Source: Dendrocalamus latiflorus (taxonomy: Eukaryota; Streptophyta; Magnoliopsida; Poales; Poaceae). Taken from it: a stretch of DNA of 64,000 nucleotides. The position numbers and the translations under genes are program-made. Positions 23,371 through 34,139 of the stretch are shown one piece after another. Each line of letters opens with the position of its first letter. The stretch's first letter is position 1. Location: positions 14,984,930-15,048,929 of the forward strand of contig CM029660.1 of NCBI GenBank assembly GCA_017311315.1, in the 5' to 3' direction. Under the pieces are notes generated by a model that saw only the letters and a program-made list of their open reading frames with translations, made no database searches and had not been told where the DNA came from.

Positions 23371-24387
23371 TGATGGAGACGAGGTGCCCGATCTTTCAAT
23401 GAGATTGATAACTATCGATTTTGGTGGAGGTGACTCTCATGATCCGACTACAACCGTACGATGACGCTTGCGCCTTAGCAATTGCTGAACCAACTCCGAG
23501 ATGTTATTGACTTAGCTGGAAGCGTGATTAACCAGAACACGAAGTTCAATCCCTGTGAGCAATCAAAGAACTAGCAAGAATAAGATGTAGACAATCTGAT
23601 ATTGTGAATAAGATTGAAGTGTAGATGCAATTGAAAACAAAGTTGGGATCCCGAAGGCTGTCTTGATAGGTGGTCATCCGACACAACTGAAGAATAGAAG
23701 TTTGCACAAAGGCTAAACCTAAATTCAACAAAATCCAAGTCCTAGCTAGGGAGGCGGCAGGTCCTATATAGGAAGATGACTAGGGGTGGTAGCCAGGGAT
23801 GTGGAAACACGCCCTAGGGTTACAAGGCCCATGGGCCCAAGTGGAGGTGGTGTAGCACCCTTTTTGACTCAGACTCATAAATCAATGTGGACTCTTTTGA
23901 TGATTGTGGCTGGTTTAGATGGAATTAGAAGATGAGGTTGTATCCGTTGGAAATTAGACTTGATAAGCTTTCCATGAAGTACAAGAACATCTCAAACGGA
24001 GTCCGTATGAGAAAGTTACGTTCGTTTAAACATGACATTGTCGCAGCAGTTTGAATCCGAATCTAGAACGAGCCCAACTCGATCTCTTGCTTTACTCAGG
24101 CCCAAAGTGATGTGGTGACCTTCATTATGACTTCCATGTATGTCCATGACTCCACATGCCTCTCCTTCATCCTTTCCCATATTCCTAAGCACAATTAAAT
24201 CACTTGCATTTGGTAGCAATCTATTCTCAGTAATACATAAACCTAGGTAATATATAAACCTAGGAACGAATTCACCTGGTAATTTAGTTGGCGATCACGA
24301 GCTCGAGTAAGTGGTCCTTGTAACACTTGCTGCGAATGAGTTGTGTGTGTGGGCATGGTTGCATCCATGGGAGGGATGTCCTCATCA
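23371..24387 (-). repeat. 5' LTR of the gag-pol element
   Basis: 1017 bp, matching 16716-17715. An extra short duplication of AAACCTAGG(A/T)A near 24238-24265 explains most of the length difference. It keeps an open 67-codon frame equivalent to the pol C-terminus (24219-24016). Confidence 0.9.
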
Positions 24388-24392
24388 CTTTG

Positions 24393-24597
24393 GAGCCATC
24401 CTACACCAGGGAGTGGGTGCCATCGCCTTCTTCAACCGCATGATAGCACCATGCCTTGCAAAAGTGGTGGCCTATGAATGCGACTTGATCGGTTTGGTGC
24501 AAGCTATTTGTCATTAGCGTTCGTATCTACAGGAGCGTCCATTCATGTTGCATACTAATCATTATAGTCTCAAATATTTCCTTAACCGGCCGCTCTC
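24393..24597 (+). pseudogene. chromovirus RNase H segment
   Basis: Continues the RNase H begun at 16700. It reads GAILHQGVGAIAFFNRMIAP (from about 24394), then CDLIGLVQAICH followed by a stop, and further HYSLKYFLNRPLSE. The join ECDASAQAL/GAILHQG across the 16716-24387 insertion is what shows that the two parts belong to one gene. It is cut again at 24597 by the solo LTR. Confidence 0.85.
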
Positions 24598-24986
24598 TGA
24601 AAGCATCTAGGCCCTTAAAAATGGTTTTGGTAATTAATGAGTTTATATGAATATGGGACTAACATGTTTATTGAGTGTTTGAAAGGCTAAATCCCTAAAG
24701 TGATGACAAGACGCATGTTAAAGAACAAATTGACGATCAAAGTGACTCAATACAAAGGTATGCTTAGAATAGGATCCCTTTTATTTTTACCGGTCTTAGG
24801 AGAAAAGGTGGAAGACTAGATTATAGGTTAAATATCATACCATAAAGAGAGATCATAGCAAGTAGCTTGATAGCAAAACCCTTGTGCCATTTGGATCAAA
24901 TTAGAATCATGCATTCTTTGAAAATCCATTTTAAAAATCAAATCTGTGCTCTATCTGGAAATCCAGAAGTACTAGAATTATAACAT

Positions 24987-25391
24987 CGGAACTACCGCAA
25001 AGCGGAAGTTCTGCGGTTCTGAGCGGTACTTCTGACGTCCGGAAGTTCCGAATTCCGAGCGGAACGTTTTTTTCCAGAGAGCACCACCGGAGTGCTCGGT
25101 GCCTTGTATTCAACCGGAAGTACCGGAGAGCAATGTGTGGTACTTCCGCTTGCCGAAAGTTTTGGTCCCACAGCGAAACGTTTTTTCCAAAGAGCGCCAA
25201 TTTCTGGTTTCAGCTCAAGCGGTAGTACCGCACCAATTTCCAGAACTACCGCTCCAAACGGAAGTACCGGATTTATAACGGCGGTAGTTCCGCACCGACT
25301 TTCAACATCTAGTTCAGAAGCTCTGACATAGCCATTACTGTCGCGCCAGAACCGAGCGGTAGTACCGGGGTTTGGCCTGCGGTAGTTCCGC
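24987..25391. repeat. cluster of CGGTAGTACCG-like palindromes in the LTR
   Basis: About a dozen copies of CGG(A/T)A(G/C)T(A/T)CCG and close variants are spread over 405 bases, for example CGGAACTACCG at 24987, CCGGAAGTTCCG, GCGGTAGTACCGC and GCGGTAGTTCCGC near the end. They stop about 55 bases before the TATA box. Confidence 0.85.
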
Positions 25392-25446
25392 TCGTCCTGA
25401 ATTTTTCAGAATATTTCTCCTAACGGTTAGTATTGGTTAGCAAGGG

Positions 25447-25454
25447 TATAAATA
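25447..25454 (+). promoter_or_regulatory. solo LTR TATA box
   Basis: TATAAATA within GGGTATAAATACCC, just downstream of the palindrome cluster, consistent with a plus-oriented U3 promoter. Confidence 0.65.
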
Positions 25455-26120
25455 CCCATACGACTACTCAAGAATAGGTGTAAGAGACCTCATTGAATAT
25501 TCTTGAGCATAGAGCATTCACTCCACACCTCTTTTTCACTTTGAGCATTCATTTTGAGGTTGTTGAGCAAAAAGTGCATTGCATTCATTATTTTGATCCT
25601 TGGCACTTGTTTGTAATCAAGTGAAGCCCTTGGTCTATTACTCTTGGTGCTTGCCGTGCACCTGGACGATTGGGTGGAGGTTGATCGGTGATCTTCTCAA
25701 AGGAGCTTGTGAGAAGGCCCGGTATTCTTGTGAAGGTTGGAGCTCACCTACCCAGAGCGGGGAAGAGCTACCTCTAGTGGACTCGAGGTGTTTCGGCTTA
25801 ATTCGTGGAGCTGGTCCAATTCATTTGTGCTAACTTCAATGTGGATTAGGAGAAACCGGCAAGTTTTCGAACACCACGGTAAAACATCGGTTGTGGACAT
25901 TTCTTTCATATTTACTTCTAGCTCTTATTTCTTAGTATTATTGTGATCATTTGCTTGATATAGAGCTAGTGTTATTTCTCTCTTGACTATAATTGTGTAA
26001 GTTTAAGTGCTTTACATTCTTGCTAAATTGAATTTGTAGAAAATTCATTTAGAAGAAAAGAAAATTTAAAAACCTCATATTCACCCCCCTCTAGTCGGTT
26101 ATCCTTAATCCAACACTCTC

Positions 26121-27685
26121 CACGAAACCTCAGCACCATTGGATCAGCAAGCTCCTTGGCTAAGACTTTCACGTGGAATTCAAGCCTAACCACCTCAACG
26201 TGTTCGCTGACGCCTTGTCTAGGAGGGACACCATGGCCGACCGGTCTGATCATCAGCTCTTGGCCATCTCGGGACCCCTATTTGGCCTCTTCAAGGCCAT
26301 CCACAAGGAGACTGATGGTGATACCGATCTTAGCTGTCTTCGCACTCAGGTGCTGGCTGGCCATCTCAGGTTGCCATGGTATGTCGTCGACGGCTGGTCC
26401 AGTACCAAGGTCGGTTATTCTTGCCAGCCTTCTCACCAACATTGGCCTTGGCCTTGGAGGTGGCGCACTCCATTGGCCACGAGGGCATCTAGAAAATGCT
26501 TCATTGTTTTCGGGCGGACTTCCACACACCCAACGTCTACTCGGTGGTATTGGACTTTGTTCATGCTTATGCAACTTGCCAATGCAACAAGTCTGACCAC
26601 TACCAGTCCCTTCGTACATTTGGGATGACATCTCCGTGGATTTTATTGAGGGGCTACCACGTGTGAATGGGAAATCAGTCATCCTTACAATTGTGGATTG
26701 GTTCTCCAAATACACCCACTTCATTCCATTGGTGTACCCATACATGGCAAGTTCAGTTTCCACGGTCTTCTTTGAATTAGTGGTTTGACTACACAGGATC
26801 TCTTGCTCTATTGTGAGCGACTGGGATCCAATTTTCATAAGCAATTTTTGGATGGACCTCTTCAACCTCATCGGCGTACAACTCCATCTCAGCTCGGCTT
26901 TTCATCCACAGTCCTACGGACAAACATAGGTGGGCAACAAGATTGTGACCATGTACCTTCACTATTTTTTTGGAGATCGACAACGACAATGGCTGTGCTA
27001 GCTACCATGGGCAGAATATAGCTATAATATGTCATTCTAGTCATCACTCCGTGACACATCCTTCAAGGTGGTCTACGGTCGGGAGCCACCGACCATGCGC
27101 TAGTACATGAAGACCAGCACTCGAGTGGCTACTGTTGATAGCATGCTGCACGACCGCGATAATTTCCTAGCCGAGGTGAAGGAACGACTCCTGTAGGCAC
27201 AACAACACTACAAACACCACTACGACAAGCATCATCATGAGTTGTCCTTAGAGCCTAGGCAATGAATTTGGCTATGTCTTCATCACCATCAGGCCGTCTC
27301 TCTCATTGCCTGCGCCTACAAGAAACTAGCACCGTGATTTTATGGCCCATACAAGGTGATGGCCCAGATTGGCACGGTAGCTTACTTCTTGGAGCTGCTG
27401 CCTCATGCTCATATTCATGACATTTTCCACATCAGCATGCTCAAAACATTCCACGGTGCACCACCCGCTGCTCCTCTTTCATTACCTGAGCTCTAGGATG
27501 GGTGCGTTTCACTGGCGCCTCAGTGCGTGGTGCGAGGCCATCTAGCCCACAGTAAGCAGGAGGTATTGGTCTATGGGAGGCCTTATCTGACGCCGATGCA
27601 ACATGGGAGCCATTGGATGACTTCAAGCATCACTACCCCTCCTTTTAGCTCGAGGACAAGCTGTTTGCCGAGGGAGGGAGAGATG
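26121..27685 (+). pseudogene. chromovirus RNase H end, integrase and chromodomain remnant
   Basis: It opens with PQHHWISKLLG and VEFKPNHLNVFADALSRRDT (26173 onward), the end of RNase H. Integrase shows NVYSVVLDFVHA and CQCNKSDHYQ in the zinc-binding region, and ISVDFIEGLPRVNGKSVILT (about 26628) with the first catalytic Asp. The second Asp lies in DWDPIFISNFW (about 26819), followed by the segment SSAFHPQSYGQT. The C-terminal part reads YGPYKVMAQIGTVAYFLELL and HDIFHISMLKTFHGAPP. A chromodomain-like end follows, ATWEPLDDFKHHYPSF, a stop, and LEDKLFAEGGRDVM, which places the element among chromoviruses. Frames change repeatedly. A purine-rich run, AGGGAGGGAGAGATG, leads into the 3' LTR. Confidence 0.85.
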
Positions 27686-27842
27686 TGATGGTCGGCATAC
27701 CATACCAGAGGCGCCAATCATGCCAGACACATATGGCGGAATAATTGCTTTCCATCCAAACTGGATATGGTGCATTAATTGCTTTCCATCTAAGATAAGA
27801 TTGCTTAGCTATTTTGTTAGGATAATTATTTTCAAGTTTGTT
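27686..27842 (+). repeat. truncated chromovirus 3' LTR
   Basis: About 157 bases match the 5' LTR from TGATGGTCGGCATACC to GATAATTATTTTCAAGT. After that the sequence departs into MULE-related DNA and the rest of the LTR is missing. Confidence 0.85.
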
Positions 27843-27849
27843 ATGCATC

Positions 27850-29203
27850 ACCACATCATGCATGCATCACCCTTTCCTTGAAGAAGTACTCGGATATGAA
27901 GTTCGAAGGATCCATGCTTACAGTCCTACATGCAGCGAGGACATGAGAGCATGGCTTGTGTAACAGCTTTGGCTTATTGCACGAGCAGCTAGGTTCATTT
28001 ACATGATCTTCAATGCATACCTCGTGGGTAACAAAGGCACAAGCCATCCCAAATCCGGCTCTATTCTGGAGTAGCATGTCAAAACAATGCTCCCTACTAC
28101 CTATGACGTACACCGTGTGCACTTGGCCCTTCTCTGTCTTTGCCTCCTTGCACTTGAATTTCTTCTTGATAGCCACCATAATGTGTGTGGCCTCTATGTC
28201 CTTCTTCTCTACTATCTCTCCATACATTAGATTGGCTATAAAGGTAGATTATGATGCTTTGGCAAAACACTATTAAGAATGCAGGAATGCAGCTCCACCA
28301 TCAACATAATCCAGTGAGTCTCATACTTTGGTCTACATGCGTGCACCCTCCAAGGACAACCGGCTTGCTCACACTTCATGGTGTACTGTTTCTAGCTAGA
28401 TTTCACGACCCAAAAGGTCTACTGCATAGACAAGGCCCACAACTTGATGGAATCCTGCAACGATGCCTTGTCAGCAAATATTGAATGCAACCGAACCACT
28501 GTTCCATGATACTCCCAGGGTGATTCGTGCTCATCATGTGTGGCAACACTCTCAGCATCAAATCGGTTCCATTCCTGTGGATGAGAGCGTCATCCTCATC
28601 CTAACTGTCCTCGTCGTCCTCCTGTACGGCTTCCTCTTCAACCCAAGCCATCTAGTCATCGCTCTCCATTTGATGCACTATGTACTCTATATGCTCCCCT
28701 TCATCAGCTTGTCCTATAGCCTCACCATGCTGTGACCATTCTTCCTCTCCTCTATGTACCGTATCGGCCTCGTCACGAGCAATTTCCTTCTCCTAACCAA
28801 CATGCTGGGTGCTCGAGCTGCTCGCACCTCCTAGATTATTGCCATCAGTATGACCTTATACAACTTCTATTTGGCATGATTGCACAAGCATCACGCACTC
28901 GTATCCACGGCGCCGGCACCCTTGCACAAACCCCTTCCACACAACAGTGTGCATAAATGTCCTCAACTCCCACCTAATATCTGTGGGAGACCAGCTCCAA
29001 AGCCCTTGTATGATGATGCTGCGCACCTTAGGGTCTAAGAAGAAACTGCGAGTAAACCAGTACATCACATATGCACTTTGAGCATTCTTACCGTTTGAGT
29101 GTACCAGAGTGGTTTGCACAAAACCGCTCAAGTCAGCACCATTCGAACCTTTACGAACGGTGCCAACACCGTAATGCACTTCCAATATAGTGGGTATTAA
29201 CAT
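27850..29203 (-). pseudogene. MULE transposase with the catalytic core deleted
   Basis: Reading right to left, the first frame (29203-28856) is of unknown type. An acidic stretch follows (EEAVQEDDEDS, a stop, DEDDALIHRNG). Then comes a MuDR-type DNA-binding block, FADKASLQDSIKLWALSMQ and YTMKCEQAGCPWRVHACRPK (about 28500-28330). It passes to LMYGEIVEKKDIEATHI and almost at once to the C-terminal SWIM zinc finger CSCNKPKLLHKPCSHV (C-x-C ... C-x-H) in the frame 28227-27856. In complete MULE transposases several hundred residues holding the DDE catalytic domain separate these blocks; here that region is missing. The DNA-binding part also has stops. It is a dead internal-deletion derivative. No terminal repeats were identified. 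Confidence 0.75.
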
Positions 29204-29209
29204 TACTGC

Positions 29210-30600
29210 CTACACATATTTTCAATGTTGCAACTAGTCAAATCGCATCGCACATTATGGAAATACTGATGTACTGTGATTTACATTTCAACGATTTTTC
29301 ACCTATAGTAACCAACTACACTATCCTCATAGCATTAACTCCGTATCGGTAGACTGCGCACCGACGTCGCTCTTGTCTCGCTGCTCGAGCTCTCTCGTAC
29401 TGTAAATAATTTCTAATGAGTTTCGATAATTTACATGAGATATTGATTTAAATGTCAATATACCAGTTATAACGGTACACATGAATTTTTTTAATGTACT
29501 AACAATATTATATTCATTCATAATTAATCATAAATGTTACGTATTATTGTTTTGTACAAAGCAAACTATTTAATTCTTATAAAAAATATTGACTAATTTT
29601 TGAATAACTATAAATTTCTACAGAGGCTTAATTTGTATGTAACATTGACTATATTTTCTACAACTACAATTTCGTACAGATGCTAATTATCTACAACTAT
29701 GTTCACTAAATTTTCTACAACTACAGATTTCTACGGCTGCTAATTTTTTATAACTATATTGACTAAATTTTCTATACCAAAGTTGTACTATACTTTTCTA
29801 CAGCTACAATTTTATACAGATACTAACACTAACTAAACTATCTAATACTAACACTAACTAAACTATCTACTTCATATAAAAAATATTGACTACAACATAA
29901 AAAAATTTACCTAACATAAGTAGCGGAACCTCTCATTCTCCCCTCCTCTCCTCTCCTTCTCCCTCTCCTCTCTTTTTTTCTTTCCTCTCCTCTCCTCTTC
30001 TTTCTTTCCGCGCAACATCGGCGCTTCGGGGGCTCGGCTGCACGGCTGATTTATGTGTACCTCCAGTCACCAAAGGGTTGGGTGATTGAAATTGCAGTCG
30101 CCTAACCACCGGGCGACTGGAAGAAGTCGCATGACGGTTCAACGACCGCAATTATGTTTCCCAATGGGCCATGAATTGCTTTGCATCGCGCGTCCATTGG
30201 GCAATAGGTTCTAGTCGCCCAACGGTTCGGATTTATGTTATTTCTAATAAAGTATGGATTATTTTAAAAAAATCCATGCGCACACATCCCTAGCTGACCC
30301 TAACATGCATACATACACAACTTAGACTAACTGACCCAAAGAACTCTGCATAACAAATAGAAGGAAATAACTGGATTGGTTTTATGATAAACCATCGGAC
30401 TGAAGGACTGAAGGAAACAGACTCAATCTCCTAATCTTGATCTTATGCTCACTTATTTTGATCACCAAGTGGGCCCCAAAAATTATGGAGAGAAAGAAAG
30501 CATCGTGGAGTGAAACAAAGCTTCTTGTTTCACATGTAAAAACATAATTGGATATGCATGCAGATCTCTTAGATTGGTTTCCTTTTAAATAGATTTGCCT
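29210..30600. other. AT-rich DNA with a 25-bp tandem duplication
   Basis: No gene seen. ACTAACACTAACTAAACTAT repeats at period 25 (29820-29869), within DNA rich in TTTTCTACAACTAC-type phrases. A CT-rich run is at 29935-30005. A stretch with several GTCGCCCAACGG-like phrases (30060-30235) could be transposon end DNA but was not assigned. Confidence 0.5.
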
Positions 30601-30609
30601 TTCCATCTC

Positions 30610-31676
30610 TTTTTTGTTTCTAGAAAATGGATCAAAAGAAAATGAAACAAAAATGAGCTTTTGAAAAAGGATTTGAATTTTGTTTTGGTTTTGTCCCCCC
30701 CTTGATTCTTAGCCTAACCCAGCTCAAACCCTAGCCGTGCACGTCACCAACTGCTGTCGACATTGCCTTAATGGGGAGGATTTGTGCTGGCACTATTCAT
30801 CACCTGACAAAAACCACCACCGCCGCCTGAAGTTTTACTGCCAACCGATCTCTCGCTCGCTCCCGCACCTACTCGATGCTTCCTCATCACTGCAACCTAG
30901 CAAGTAGCCGTACGCCTCCCTCTGAGATCCCTCGTCAGCTCTCCTTGGCTAGCAAGGCACCACGCCTGTAGTTCACCGCCGCCTGGGATATTTTGGCTGC
31001 CGCTTCCCCTTTTGTCTCTCAACCGACAAGCCACAATCTTTGACCGCCACAAACCTTCACTGAGACCCTAACTCAACCCGTTGACCTCCCCGCTGCCATG
31101 AATGAGCCTACCCGAAGCCTCCCGAGCCAACTCGAATATACGCCTCCCTATAGCTAACCACCTTAAGCTTACTATAAAAAGCCCCAACCCCTCCGTTGAG
31201 ATGCACCGATGCCCAAGTAAGCCACCCTACCCCCAATTGCTCTGGTGATTGTTGCATCGCCGACGACCTTCAAAAATCCCCAAGTAATCCCAAAGTTCAA
31301 TTCTTCTCATTTAGTCTATTCCATTTCAATTCCTCACTCCAATAGCATCCTCAAGCCCATAGTAGCACAATCGAAGCATCGCCATGGCTAGCCAAGCCCC
31401 ACAGCTCGTCGGCCACCTAATTTCTTGCCGGCCGAAACCACCTCGCCAAGGACAAGCCGCCACAGAGAACCTAGCCCAAACCGACCCTTCCACTATCGCC
31501 CCCTCACCCCAAGGAAGCTCAAACACCAAAGCTTCGACCCCCTAAACCCATGAAGCTCGGGCGTTGCCATTCAAATGCCCTGTAGGAAGAAAGCCTCGCC
31601 GCCGATGAACGCCGCCTCCCCTGGCCATGCCGACCCCAAAAATGGAACCGTGACACTCCCAGGAGTCCATCCATAG
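30610..31676 (+). other. LTR-like DNA, left part (interrupted)
   Basis: CT-rich, GC-rich, untranslated-looking sequence with a TATA-like ACTATAAAAAGCCCC at about 31170. Its style matches the long LTRs of rice gypsy families such as RIRE3, RIRE8 or RETROSAT2 (from memory, not compared). The element 31677-36241 is inserted here and the sequence resumes at 36247. The left limit was not found. Confidence 0.45.
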
Positions 31677-33018
31677 TGACGCGGACCAACTAAGGATTAG
31701 TCGATGCGTAGGGATGGCCCGACCTTTGCCGATACGTTCAGCGAGGTTTCTTCTCCTTGGATAGAGTCTTCTCCTTGTCTTGATGCAGCAAACAATATTG
31801 ATAAGGGCAATTTGCACTAGTATGCAAGGCGCACACTAGAAACAATCCGCCGAACGCCCTAAACCATGAATTCAATAAGAAGACACGAATTAGTAGAGAT
31901 GAACCTTGTAGATTCAATGGGCAATCTCAAGAATCTCCTATTCTTGCTTTGCACCAACTCAGCAAACTCCAAACGAGAAAATCTTGCAATCATGCAATCT
32001 GGCCGCCACCAACCATCATGGCGATTTTCTCCTTTATTTCACAAGTATAAAAACTTATCGTATCATAGCCTAAGTTACAATGGGGCTAAGGCCCTGGCCT
32101 TATATTGGTGCACAATGTACGGTCTTGACTAAAACTTACGCATAACCTGGCCTAAGGCCGAAACAAACTCCAATACGAACTAAAAAAGGAAATATCTAAA
32201 CTACTACAACTGAATTCTCTCTCAATTTACGATATTACCATGAGGACTCCGTGGTTTGCACCTTATCCATTGTATGGGGCATCAAAATAGCTTTCCAACG
32301 AGTCCAAGAACGCCCAAATCGGACTCCGTTTGTGAAAGTTATGGGTGTTTTAGTGTTGGACTTCCTGTCTGTCCCGAACCGAATCCGAACTGAATTCAAA
32401 TCTGGAAATGTTTTCTTTTCTTGTTCAAGGGGCTTCCAAATCCATTTGGAATCTGAAAAGAAATCCTTCTCAACCTTTGGAAAACCATGGAGTGGTCGGA
32501 TTTTACACTTACTTGCATTGCAATACTCGGACTCTTTATGTTTGGCAGGTCTCGCGCGTCTCTCCGGACAGCTCGTGCACCATCCAATGAAGTTGTCATA
32601 ACTTTGTGTAGAAAGCTCCAAATCAAGCGTTGTTTGATTAGTTGGAAAGTAGACTTCATTAGCTTTCTAAATATGTATTTTGTGTGCATTAGAAACCTCA
32701 GAATTGGCGTTGAGAACTTCATGAACTTTGTGGATAGAACTGCAATCATGAGAACTTGATTGATCTTGTATCTTCCTCTTTAGCCAAACTAACTGTCCTT
32801 CTTCTCCATCCACACCTCTAATTACATGCATTGTTGTCTTGTTTGCACTGCGCAAAGGAGGAATCACATAAGCATCCGCACGAATTAGAATATTCTTCTC
32901 TCTCCCATAACCGATGGCTTCTTTCTCCTTGCGCAATTCAGTACTACTAAGCCTTGTAACTTCAGATTGCATAGATAAAGCACAAATCAATGTAGTATTC
33001 ACACTCATGTCCACATCA
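31677..33018 (-). repeat. 3' LTR of copy 2
   Basis: 1342 bp. The gag-protease frame extends about 350 bases into it, to 32667. Confidence 0.92.
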
Positions 33019-33941
33019 TCCCCTCCTCGTTCAAGCGAAACCATCGTCAGTTTCGTGGTAATCTTCACAATCTTCTTACCCTTGATGGCAATGTCAGAAA
33101 TAATATTCTCATCTCTCTTGTGCAGCAAAGATTGAAATACTCCTTTATGCATAAAAGTAAAGCGATTGGCTCTCCCTTGGTGTGTAACATTACGATCAAA
33201 CTGCCACGGATGCCCCAACATGATGTGACACATGTGCATAGTCACGACGTCACACTCCACCTTGTCTTCATATCCATCAATTGAAAACAGCACGCGAACT
33301 TTATGAGTAACTTTCAGCTTACCAACATTATGAAGCCATTGCATATAGTATGGCTTAGGATGACGCCATGTGGTTAATAAGAGTGCATCAACCACATCCT
33401 TGCTAATCACATTGTTGTAGCTTCCACCATCGATTATAAGCTTGCACCGTTTGCCTTTGATCATGCACTGGGTTTGAAAAACACCACGTCGCTGCCCTTT
33501 CTCAACAATCAGCTTATTGTCACCATCCACCTTATGAGTCATCAAAGTTGGACCAACCTCAAGATCACAATACACAACTTCTTGTGGAGAATCATTGAAT
33601 TTCTCATCGTCATGCTCAGATTCCTCGCTTTCGCCCTCCGTGGCACATCCCTCATGTGTGAGTAACACCTTCCTTGCATTTGGGCAATCCCTCATCATGT
33701 GACCCCTACTCTTACACTTGAAGCACTCAATTTGACTTGTTCTAGTGGTGGAGAACGTGCTAAAATTAGATTTGGTTGCGTCTTTATCTCTGTTGCTTGC
33801 CTCCTTTGAAAGTGCCCCATTTGAACGGCTTGATGTCGCCACCTTGGAGTGTGAACCAACATTATCGCCTTGCTGTGATGGACGCCTCCATGGGTTTGTT
33901 TGAGTGTTGGCATGTCCACCCTTGGTTTGTTTGAGCTTCAA
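32667..33941 (-). CDS. gag C-terminal, zinc knuckle, protease and LTR-encoded tail
   Basis: A single open frame of 424 codons, the longest uninterrupted retroelement frame in the window. The knuckle CFKCKSRGHMMRDC (C-x2-C-x4-H-x4-C) is complete. The protease site is LIIDGGSYNNVISKDVV, with the VECDVVTMHMCHIMLGHPWQ block after it. The frame passes the purine tract at 33019 and continues through the LTR with TELRKEKEAIGYGREKNILI and SSIHKVHEVLNANSEVSNAH. The same LTR peptide is open in the other LTR (36237-35827, about 130 codons). The upstream gag part is separated by a stop, so the start at 33941 may not be the original one. Gag and protease roles are known for the family. The tail has no known function. 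Confidence 0.8.
   Translation of the reverse strand: MKLKQTKGGHANTQTNPWRRPSQQGDNVGSHSKVATSSRSNGALSKEASNRDKDATKSNFSTFSTTRTSQIECFKCKSRGHMMRDCPNARKVLLTHEGCATEGESEESEHDDEKFNDSPQEVVYCDLEVGPTLMTHKVDGDNKLIVEKGQRRGVFQTQCMIKGKRCKLIIDGGSYNNVISKDVVDALLLTTWRHPKPYYMQWLHNVGKLKVTHKVRVLFSIDGYEDKVECDVVTMHMCHIMLGHPWQFDRNVTHQGRANRFTFMHKGVFQSLLHKRDENIISDIAIKGKKIVKITTKLTMVSLERGGDDVDMSVNTTLICALSMQSEVTRLSSTELRKEKEAIGYGREKNILIRADAYVIPPLRSANKTTMHVIRGVDGEEGQLVWLKRKIQDQSSSHDCSSIHKVHEVLNANSEVSNAHKIHI
33019..33033 (-). other. polypurine tract of copy 2
   Basis: On the minus strand GAACGAGGAGGGGA abuts the LTR start TGATGTGG. Confidence 0.75.
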
Positions 33942-34139
33942 TTATTGTTCAGCACGTTCAGCTTGATGCACCAAGTCTTGGATGTTGTAGTAATGGATCA
34001 TCTCTACCCTATCTTGCACATCCTCATTCAACCCATTAAAGAAACGTGCCATAGTAGCCTCATCATGATCCTCTGTTCCTATACAGATTATCAACATCTC
34101 CATCTCTTTATAATACTCATCAACACTAGAATTACCTTG

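Larger units (their letters stand above)
16716..24387 (-). mobile_element. Ty3/gypsy gag-pol element with 1-kb LTRs
   Basis: A 7672-bp element read right to left. On the plus strand the LTRs start TGATGGAGACGAG and end GGGATGTCCTCATCA. The flanking 5-mers are CATTG (16711-16715) and CTTTG (24388-24392), one mismatch. The primer site (23357-23368, tRNA-iMet type) is two bases from the 5' LTR and the purine tract (17716-17728) abuts the 3' LTR. The interior holds gag, knuckle, protease, RT, RNase H and integrase in that order, all broken by stops or frame changes. It is inserted exactly within the RNase H of the chromovirus. It could have been the helper for the gag-protease-only elements, whose protease blocks and LTR starts (TGATG-GG) resemble its own; that is inference. 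Confidence 0.92.
24598..26115 (+). mobile_element. solo LTR, 1518 bp
   Basis: TGAAAGCATCTAGG...AATCCAACA, flanked on both sides by CTCTC (24593-24597 and 26116-26120), an exact 5-bp duplication. No primer site, purine tract, coding interior or second LTR is present, so this is a solo LTR left by recombination. The CACCCCCCTCTAGTCG stretch near its end resembles LTR ends of grass Ty1/copia (SIRE-type) elements; that assignment is from memory and unsure. It interrupts the chromovirus RNase H. Confidence 0.9.
9709..27842 (+). mobile_element. Ty3/gypsy chromovirus (Reina-like), split by three insertions
   Basis: The element runs left to right: 5' LTR, initiator-Met primer site, gag, protease, RT, RNase H, integrase, a C-terminal chromodomain-like segment, a purine tract, and a truncated 3' LTR. 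The host element is broken at 11747, 16715 and 24597 by insertions that end at 15735, 24387 and 26115. Removing those leaves about 4.9 kb, close to the usual length of Reina-lineage chromoviruses. Reading across each break restores a continuous domain order: protease to RT, ECDAS to the rest of RNase H, and FLNRPL to the start of the next block. Many stops and frameshifts show that it is long dead. Placing it in Reina rests on the domain order and the terminal chromodomain remnant, not on a phylogeny. Confidence 0.85.
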
